Shown: positions 56,887 through 64,000 of the stretch, in pieces
Numbering within the stretch: position 1 is the stretch's first letter
Layout: the number at the start of each line of letters is the position of its first letter
Assembly: GCA_030435675.1 (NCBI GenBank)
Contig: CM059621.1
Location: 9,300,001-9,364,000 of the forward strand
Direction of reading: 5' to 3'
DNA length: 64,000 nucleotides
Origin: Steinernema hermaphroditum
Taxonomy: Eukaryota; Nematoda; Chromadorea; Rhabditida; Steinernematidae
The notes under the pieces: generated by a model
What the model was told of the DNA's origin: nothing
Databases searched by the model: none
The model's input: the letters and a program-made list of their open reading frames with translations, nothing else
Program-made: the position numbers and the translations under genes

Positions 56887-57323
56887 TCTTCGAGCTCCGT
56901 GGCGCTGACTCATCGTCGTCGTGGGGTGTAGCGTTTTCGTTTTTATTTGGAAATCTCGAAGGAACGCGCTCGAGATTACGACGATGAAAAGGGAACGACG
57001 ATCTATATCGCCACGCGTGATCGCTGACCTTTCACGTCGAGGGGCAGATGTGACGGACAGTTGAGGACTTGAGGGTTGTTTGTGGCGCGTAAGGAAGTGA
57101 TTTTGGAAGACAAAAACGCCGCGGGACACCTTATGCGGAGGAACACGGCTTTGTTCGTGATGACTTAATGTCCATCAAATCGATCTGCCCGCGGTGATTC
57201 TCTTAGGCGATTCGCTTTCCGTATTGTGTGCTGATCCGTGTTTGCCAAAAGGGTTTCAACGACGTTTTTGTCAATTTTGCGGAGGAAAACAGGCGAACGG
57301 GCTGCGGAACAGGTTAAAAGGGA
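56887..57323. other. Intergenic region
   Basis: About 440 bp, no recognisable gene. Presumably the promoter of the 57324 gene. Confidence 0.35.
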
Positions 57324-58450
57324 ATGGGTCGGGCGCAGTGCGGAGCGTCCGAAGACGACCGTCAGTCCTGCCCGGAGACGTCACCCGTGCTTCGCCTCGA
57401 AATGCGTCTTCCGATCGTGTCGATGGAGGACGCGGAGCTCTTCCCGAAGCTCGCCCGCCTCGTGGCGCCCTCGACGACAGGGCCGTTCCCCGTGGACGCC
57501 TTCGAGAAGGTTCCTCTCTGGTCTCTTGCAACCCTAATCAGTCCAGTCCCTTCAGCTGAACGAGCACCTCGACAAGCTGTGGTGGTCGCGCCTCGTGATT
57601 TCAGTGCGCGGCTACGTAATCAACTACGTACAAGCCGATGAGGAGAAGCTCTTCCTCTGCGATGATGCCTTCATCCAGATCCACGTCATCTTCGCCGAGA
57701 AGAACCACCAGATCGGCCCTTCTCAGGTAGGCGCCAAACCGGTAGACGGCTACAGTACCCGGTCGTAAAAGGGAATGGGGCTTCGACATCGTGTTACACC
57801 GCGCGATTCGACTAATTGCAGCGCGTTTCAGTTCGTCCGCGATCTAGCCGTTATCGCGGGTTTTCCGTGCGTCTCCGAGGCACTCCTCCAGCTCGAGCGG
57901 AACCCCGAGGCGCAGCCGAACCCCTTCGCGCACCCCGAGAGCGCTGAGGCGTTTGTCCGCGTCTTCGGACGCCCCAACTCCGCCACCTACCACCTGGCCA
58001 ACCTGCAGAAGGACGCCTACTTCGTCTTCGCCGCCATCCTCCGGCGCCTGGTAGAGCGCTGGAGCGCCGAGGGCACATCCAAGCGGAAGGGCATCCGCTT
58101 TGACACGGACCCCGAATGGCAGCCCGACGACCGCGTCGTCCTCTTCCAGGAGTTCTTTGAGGGTACGTCGCCGTGCCGTGCACCCCTAAGCCTCTGCTAC
58201 TTCAGGGAACCGGACATGGGTGCTGACCGACTTCGATCGCCACATCATCGCCTTCTGGAAGCCGAACGGGGCGAACGTCGTCTTCGGCGACCGCTACATC
58301 GAGAAGAAGAAGCGCGCTGGCTTCGGCCTCTGCGACCACTGCGGCATGCTGGAGCAGTACGCGGGCCAGTTTCCCCAGTTCCGCGAGCGCCGCTTCTGCT
58401 CAGAGTCGTGCCTCGCTTCGATGCTCGACGCCAACAAGGTCGCCCTCTGA
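57324..58450 (+). CDS. Unknown protein with C-terminal Cys-His-type finger
   Basis: Four exons (57324-57509, 57556-57726, 57832-58162, 58206-58450) join in frame to about 310 aa. Readable segments are EHLDKLWWSRLVISVRGYVINYVQADEEKLFLCDD, FVRDLAVIAGFPCVSEALL, YHLANLQKDAYFVFAAILRRLVERW and WVLTDFDRHIIAFWKPNGANVVFGD. The tail has C-x2-C...C-x3-C (LCDHCGMLEQY, RRFCSESCLASML), a small zinc-knuckle pattern of the MYND/FCS kind. I do not recognise the family. The second in-frame ATG (57402, MRLPIVSMEDAELF) is as good a start. GC-rich. Confidence 0.8.
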
Positions 58451-58611
58451 GACCCGGCCCCCGCTGTAAATACGCTGCTGTACATAATAAATGGATGAAT
58501 CGGTCCCCCGACTTAGCACGAGATCCTCGGCGAGGGACTAAGAGGGGCACCTCTGGTTGCCATGAGAACGCCGCCATCGGGGTGCACTCGGGTGACACGG
58601 CGTCTTCGGAG

Positions 58612-59220
58612 ATGCAGCAGGCGACGGAAAAGGACCCAGAGGCGGAGAGGGACGGCTTCGTGCTCCGGCCCCCTCCGAGCCTGAAGTTCCCGAAGAGCGA
58701 CGCGAAGAGGCGCGTGGAGCGCGTCGTCGCCGAGGCGCTCCATGACAAGAGCTACGAGGCGTCGGCGGTTCCGCAGTGGACGGAGGAGGTCGCCGCATGT
58801 GTCCGCGCCGAACTTGCAGGTGCCTCTAGCCCCTCCGACACTTCTGAACGCCTTTGCAGATCTGAAGCTCCCGCGCTACAAGTTCGTCGTCCAAGTGAGC
58901 ATCGGGGAGCAGCGGGGCCAGGGCCTCTCGTGAGCAGGCGTCGACCGGAGGGAGTGCAGAGATTCGTTTCAGGATCAACAGCGGCGTCTTCTGGGACTCG
59001 GACACGGACGCGACCGTCGGTCTCCTCTACAGCCGCGTGAGTGACTCGTTTATTCGTTTCTTAGAGATCTTCGGTGAGCAATGAGAGATCTGGAGGGGAA
59101 GGAGGACAGAAATGTACAGAGGACGGAGAGACCCGTGAGGGAACCGTAGAAGTAGTAACACGAGCGTTTCAGGACACCTTCTTCTGCCAGGTGACAATCT
59201 ACGCCGTCTATAGCTACTGA
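58612..59220 (+). CDS. Tctex1-type dynein light chain
   Basis: Tctex1-domain proteins are light chains of dynein complexes, including the ciliary dynein-2 type (DYNLT2B). Four exons (58612-58819, 58860-58929, 58973-59036, 59173-59220) give 129 aa. The fold's sequence is clear: KRRVERVVAEALHDKSYEA, WTEEVAACVRAEL, LPRYKFVVQVSIGEQRGQGL, FWDSDTDATVGLLYS, TFFCQVTIYAVYSY. The tail VTIYAVY and the W-D-D pattern are typical. The gene ends 30 bp before the stop of trk-1 on the other strand, so the 3' ends must overlap or nearly do so. Confidence 0.92.
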
Positions 59221-59250
59221 TGTGATTGGATGTGATTGGAAATAAATAAA

Positions 59251-62200
59251 CTATTGGGCCATGGTGACCCTAACGAGGGCGTCTTCGGAGGAGAGCCGCT
59301 CGCTGGGGGCGGACTTCCAGCAGCTCTCCATGATGTCGAACATCTCCTGAGGACAGGAGCGCGGCCGGTTAGGCCGGATGCCGCTGCAGACGGCCGAGAG
59401 GACCTCGTTGTTGGAGAGGTCGCCGAAGGGAACACGTCCGTAGCTGAACACCTCCCAGAGGGTGAGGCCAAAGGACCTGAAGGAGCGCTGAGGGCGCAAG
59501 GAGGGCCTTGGGGACCTACCACATGTCCGACTGGTGGCTGAAGCGGCCGTCGTTGAGGCACTCCGGGGGCAGCCAGCGCACGGGGAGCATCGTCTGCGAG
59601 CCCATACGGTAGTACTGGCTTTGGGAGTAGAGACGCCGCGACATGCCGAAGTCGGAGATCTTGACGGTGATGGAGGGTCGGAAGGCGGCCTCGCAGACGC
59701 GCAGGTCCGACTGGCCGGCGATGAGGCAGTTCCTGGCGGCCAGGTCCCGGTGCACGATCTGCTGCGAGTGGATGTAGGCGAGTCCCGTTGCTATCTGCAA
59801 CCTCGAAGCTAAGCCATTCTTCTGGCGTGTAAACCGACGGCTCGGCCCTTAATCCCGCCTTTGCGGATACCGTAACCCACCTGGAGGACGATGTTGTTGA
59901 GCTCAGAGGCGTTTAGGGCCGGGGGGAACTGGGAGTAGTCGGCGGCGCGGGGCTGCCGGTCGCGGAGGTACGTCTTCAGGTCGCCGAGGTTCATGAGCTC
60001 GAAAACGAGCATCGTCGGCGCCTCGGAGGCGCGGCACATGCCGTAGAGGCGCACGACATTCTCGTGGTCCAGCCGTGACAACATCGCCGCCTCGGCGTCC
60101 ATCTCCGCATCGAAGGCGACGTCGTTCCGCAGCGTCTTCACCGCCACACGCATCATCGGCGAACTCCGCGTGCCCGACCACTCTGCCGCGTATACCTCGC
60201 CGTAGGCGCCCTGTGGTTAGAAAGTGCCGCGGGACTGGAGAGGAGACTCACCTGGCCGAGCTTCTCGCGCAGCTGCAAGTCGGCGCGCTCGATCTCGGGC
60301 ACGTGCCGGATTATGTAGCCGGAGGTGCTGTAGCCCGCCGAAGACGTGTCTTCCAGACGAATAGACGTCTCGTCTGTGCGGTCCGTCGGGGCGCGGCTGA
60401 TGCGGCGCTGGATCTCCCAGCCTAGAAGGTTCAGGGGCGCCGCGGAGAGAAGCCTCTTACCTTTCTTGACGAGGCGTCGCTTGGCGAAGACAACGGCCAG
60501 AAGTGTGCAGAGGCCGACGGAGAGGAAGGCGAGCACCCCTACGACGACGTTCAGGAGCGGGTGCAGGGCGTGGGCCTCGATGCGGACGCCGTCCTCCTGC
60601 GGCGATAGCGTCGGCGGAATCACCACCTGAATGTCTTCTTCATCGAGATGTTATACATGTTCGATGACCCCTGAACTCCAACCCGCAGAGTCCAAAAGTA
60701 GTCCGTTCGGAGCCCTCTTTTTGTCCCCAGCGGCGCATGCCTAATCCCCATCGCGGCATCGATTGCCTCACCTCGGCGGCAGCGTCCTCCAGACGCCACG
60801 TTTCGAGGGTCTCCGGAAAACAATCGCGTGCTAATTGAGGACAATCGATCAAAGAACGCAGAGTTCCGTGGGGAATGTCCCCTGCGCAGGCATGGCCAAA
60901 GACCTACGGGGTGTTTAGGGTAGCTGAGGAAGACGACGGCCTCGGCGCAGGAGTCGGTGGAGCAAAAACGGAGCACGTAGTCGCCGGCCTCGAGACGGTG
61001 CTCGCAGTGGGAGCACTCGCGGAGTTTCACGCTGAAGTACTTGACGAAGAAGGAGGAGTGCCCACCCTCGCTGTGCAGTCCCAGCGAGCCGTCGAAGTAC
61101 ATCATCCTGCAAGCGTAGATGACGGGTTACGGTAGGGCCGACTTACTGTAGCGAGGAGGCGCGGTGCGTCTCGGAACGGTTGTCGGCGAGACGCGTGATG
61201 GAGACGTTGACGTTGTCGAGGGGGAAGCCGTGGAGCACCACTTGGAACATGTCCGGGTACTCGTGCACGCTGAGGCTCAGGTTCGTGGGGATCTGGACCT
61301 GCAACGGGGCCCGGTGATGAGAGCCTCTTGGGATAATCGGCTTCTCTTGATCCCCGAATCACCGACAGAAAAAGCCTTCTCGGATTTTCAGTGAGTCAGC
61401 GATCCTATAATTAAGCGCTGGGTGACGCAGTACTCAGTGGATTACGGTAAGTGTCACTTGTGCTAATAAAGCCGGATTGGCAGATCATCGAAGATTTTCA
61501 TGGGTTACGGTAAGCGCCCTACTGACCCTCATCTACCTCCAGCGGAAAGAAGAATTCTAGCGATTTGTTGAGAAAAAAAACTTTTTCGGGGGGAAGGAGA
61601 GGAGATTCAGGAAGTGTTCGCCCTCAATTGGCCCCCTCTACGACACATGGATGCCCTCTCAAGGCGGCTTCTACGTAGCGACGTGCACTTCTGGCGTCAT
61701 CGTTGAACTTGTTGCCGCCGGTCGTCTCCGGCGTCGCTCTATCGATTCATATCGCGCCTTCGAGGACGCGGCGTCCTCGAGGGAAACGACTCGAAGGCGC
61801 GCGTAATTAACACCACCGCCTCGGCGCGAGGTACTTCCGCGAAATCTGCACCAAAAAAAGCGTAGAAGGCTCACCTCGATGACGTCGAAGGCGGGAAGGG
61901 CGCACTGCCAGCACTTGCAGAAAACGAGGCCGAGGTCCCGGGCCGCCGAGGCGCTCTCGATGCGCGCCTCCAGGCTTCGGTTGCGGATGGTGACGTGGAG
62001 GAGCGCGTGGCGCCGTGGCTGCTCCTCGAAGGCCCATTCGAAGGGTTCCGCTCCGGGCGGCTGCTCTTGGAGCACTCCGTTGGTGAAGCAAGAAAGCGTC
62101 AGGGGCGCCCCCTCGGACCCGCTGACAACCTTCTGGTCAGCGGTGATGGCATCTGCTTCCGGGCACGCCTCAAGGGCGCACCCCTGAAGAGGGACTGTCG

Positions 62201-62642
62201 GCGAGAGTTTCGCCAGGTTGAAGACCGCGGCGACGCCTTTGGCGAATGGCGCCGAAAGCCACCTGTTCTTGCAGTCGCAGGCCACTTCGAGTCCACTCAA
62301 ATTCACTTGCACTTGCTCGGCGTCAGCGAAAGCTTGCCACAGGAGGAGAGAGGAGGACGAGGCCGAGAACTCTACGGTGTTCAGGTTCTTCAGATGAGTG
62401 AACACAAAGGGATCCAGCAACACTTCCGAGCAGTTCTGCACGGACAGTTTCGAGGTTTCACCAAAACTTGCAACATCGGACTTCGATAAATGAATCTGAC
62501 CGGTCGAACAATTGATACGTGTCCACTCAGCTTCACCTTCATCACAACTAAGTTCACCACGTTCCGATGTCAACCAGCAATTCCGCAGGCTTTCAACGGA
62601 AAGCAGACAAGTGAATAGCACAACAAATATGTATGTTCTCAT
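59251..62642 (-). CDS. trk-1: Trk-family receptor tyrosine kinase
   Basis: Cell-surface receptor tyrosine kinase. The signal peptide MRTYIFVVLFTCLLSVES is followed by a Cys-rich leucine-rich-repeat segment (SKLSVQNCSEVLLDPFVFTHLKNLNTVEFS), an LRR C-terminal cap (VACDCKNRWLS) and Ig-like domains (LTLSCFTNG onward; a second in the 61100-61300 exons). One membrane segment follows (LLNVVVGVLAFLSVGLCTLLAVVFA). The kinase has GQGAYGEVY, VAVKTL, HRDLAARNC, KISDFGMSR and the Trk-type activation loop QYYRMGSQTMLPVRWLPPEC. It ends VRVTMAQ, without the long docking tail of vertebrate Trks. Intron 1 (about 61301-61874) is about 570 nt and carries two TTACGGTAAG words. The start is uncertain because no acceptor lies just upstream, and the L28 stop is only 90 bp away on the same strand. 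Confidence 0.92.
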
Positions 62643-62732
62643 GATATGTGTTAGATGAATAAGAAATATTTTTATAACAGGGGAAACAGTAACAATCAAT
62701 GTTGAATGATCCACAAGTGCCGGATCCTCAAC

Positions 62733-63416
62733 TTACGCCTCAGTCTTAACAGTCGACTTGCCATAGCGGGACTTCGCGGGCTTGATGGCGCGAAGCAAAT
62801 GAGAAGCACGGAGCACTGCGATCTGAAACACACACAATTTAGGCGAGAGCGGAGACGGCGCGAGCGTGTGCGGACACATAGAGCATAGAGACAAGCCCGG
62901 CCCCTTTCATGAAAATCATATACCGTAGTTTAGAAGCAGGCTAATTCCCGTGTAAACGAGAAATTACGTGTAACCAAGCCACAGAACACAGGTAAAATAA
63001 GAGATAGGGGACTTACGTTGGCCTGGCGGGGGTTGTGCTTCTTGACGATGCTCTTGACGCTCTTGAGAGTGCGGCGGGCGTCCTTCTTCAAAGTGATGGC
63101 GACGGGGACCTCACATGGGTTTCCGGTAATGGCTGCAACGTTACACGTAAATCCTAGATCATCCATAACCGGAAGACTAACCTTTTCCTCGCTTGGTGGT
63201 AAGAACTAGGGCTTTGTTTTCAAAATCGGCGCGGATATCAACACCCTTAGGCTGGACAAGTCCGCTGCTCGAGAAGATGTTGACTCCCTTAAGGTTGAAC
63301 TTCTCGCTGCTGAACTTGGCGGGGAACCCACGTCGCTTCTTCAGGAAAGCGGAGTTGTTCTTAAGGATCTCCCACTGGACGTCGACGGAAGCGTTGACAA
63401 CCTCGGTGTTAGCCAT
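62733..63416 (-). CDS. rpl-28: 60S ribosomal protein L28 (eL28)
   Basis: Component of the large cytosolic ribosomal subunit. Three exons (63416-63182, 63132-63017, 62822-62733) code 146 aa. Matches: VQWEILKNNSAFLKKRRGFPAKFSSEKFNLKGVN, LVQPKGVDIRADFENKALVL, and KSVKSIVKKHNPRQA, with a basic end (AIKPAKSRYGKSTVKTEA). Exon 1 is preceded by CTGCAGGTACATA, an acceptor just before the ATG, fitting trans-splicing. The last intron (194 nt) contains a TACCGTAG word. trk-1 begins 90 bp downstream on the same strand. Confidence 0.95.
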
Positions 63417-63858
63417 TATGTACCTGCAGAGAGAACCAATAATTTGAGCAAAAACAAGCGACGCAAATCACTACAAAGACGAAGCTGGCGACGAAGCAAA
63501 GCTCCCCACGTCTCCTACGAATTGCACGGCACATGGGGTAACAAACGGCGACGGATACAACAACAAAAACGCTGAAAACTTTTGCCAAAATTCGCTAAAA
63601 ATCGGTCAGGGCGTGAGGCAAAAGGCGCTGTCGGGATTTTAGGCATTCGTTGCCTGACGCGCTTGCGTTTGAACATTACGGTGGTTGTTAGGAAAGCTCT
63701 CACATTCGGTAGTCGTGATTTATGTTGCTCTCTCCATATGATCGTCTAAATAACGGATGTCTCGATCATCGAATTGCCTAGACAGCGAATCGTGTCTCGT
63801 TCGCCAACTGACTCACCTCTGGTTTCAGATTCCTCATTCTGAGTAGGTTCCGCATGTC
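63417..63858. other. Divergent promoter region, rpl-28 and a kinase
   Basis: About 440 bp between two divergent starts. No RNA gene or other frame is recognised. It should carry both promoters. Confidence 0.4.
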
Positions 63859-64000
63859 ATGCTGAAGGACAAAACGTCTTCACCGCGCTCGGACCTGCCG
63901 GGAAGCTCGCAGATCGTGCGAAACAACTTTGTTGTGGGCGAACTACTCGGATCAGGTATTTGGGCGACTTACTCGTGGAAGAAATGCGATTTTCTACATT
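63859..64000 (+). CDS. Probable protein kinase, first exon only
   Basis: Exon 63859-63955 starts MLKDKTSSPRSDLPGSSQ and ends NNFVVGELLGSG at a GTATTT donor. VGELLGSG is the start of a glycine loop. A short basic N-terminus followed directly by the loop is usual for the nematode-expanded CK1/TTBK-like kinases. The rest lies beyond the right edge. Confidence 0.5.
   Translation, partial: MLKDKTSSPRSDLPGSSQIVRNNFVVGELLGSGIWATYSWKKCDFLH

Noticed and set aside
57775..59040. 421-codon plus frame
   Set aside because: It bridges exons of two different genes (the unknown Cys-finger protein and the dynein light chain) through introns and the intergenic gap.

Overview
This is eukaryotic genomic DNA, almost certainly from a nematode. 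Genes are split by very short introns (mostly 39-55 nt) with TTTCAG-like acceptors. Many start codons lie a few bases after a TTT(G/C)AG sequence, as expected for spliced-leader trans-splicing. Some same-strand genes are only about 100 bp apart, as in operons. The gene set also fits: a trk-1-type receptor kinase, a Pax2/5/8 gene with no homeodomain, cyclin B3, and Mutator- and Harbinger-type transposons. No rRNA gene, CRISPR array or prokaryotic feature is present. The species cannot be named from the sequence alone.

Layout. 1-2649 (-): QSOX sulfhydryl oxidase, running off the left edge. 4332-5713 (+): cyclin B3 copy a. 6036-7141 and 7252-8846 (+): cyclin C and a LanC-like protein, spaced like an operon. 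8900-12250: repeats. 12745-14128 (+): cyclin B3 copy b. 14552-16008 (-): an HDDC2-type HD phosphohydrolase and a small coiled-coil protein. 16888-17806 (+): PIP4P/TMEM55 phosphatase. 18781-19755 (+): Pax2/5/8. 20074-23700 (-): exosome nuclease DIS3. 24100-33980: a 10-kb graveyard of nested mobile elements. 34007-38104 (-): the kinetochore protein Zwilch and a multi-pass membrane protein. 39185-40548 (+): a secreted Cys-rich protein. 41833-43833 (+): transketolase. 43900-45210: two mobile-element derivatives. 45407-46668 (+): LCMT1. 46881-48207: a nested hAT/Mutator insertion. 49489-50260 (+): a GPI-anchored Ly6-like protein. 50888-52523 (+): UDP-glucose pyrophosphorylase. 53736-54642 (+): IMPACT. 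54812-55063 (-): ELOF1. 55317-56886: a tandemly duplicated repeat. 57324-59220 (+): an unknown Cys-rich-tail protein and a Tctex-type dynein light chain. 59251-63416 (-): trk-1 and ribosomal protein L28. 63859-64000 (+): start of a probable protein kinase.

The host genes are mainly housekeeping and cell-cycle genes (cyclin B3 twice, cyclin C, Zwilch, DIS3, LCMT1, transketolase, UGP, ELOF1, RPL28) and do not form one pathway.

The most notable signals are in the non-genic DNA. A bulged hairpin occurs in four related repeats, and its paired arms change together while both pairings persist. A tyrosine-recombinase gene is cut by a 1,279-bp inverted-repeat element with a perfect 9-bp target duplication. 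An insertion with hAT-like ends and a perfect 8-bp duplication carries a Mutator-type transposase fragment and 22 copies of a 15-mer. A TACSGTA motif (TACCGTA or TACGGTA) recurs in introns of many unrelated genes. The two cyclin B3 genes share exons and introns almost perfectly and then diverge abruptly, as after gene conversion.
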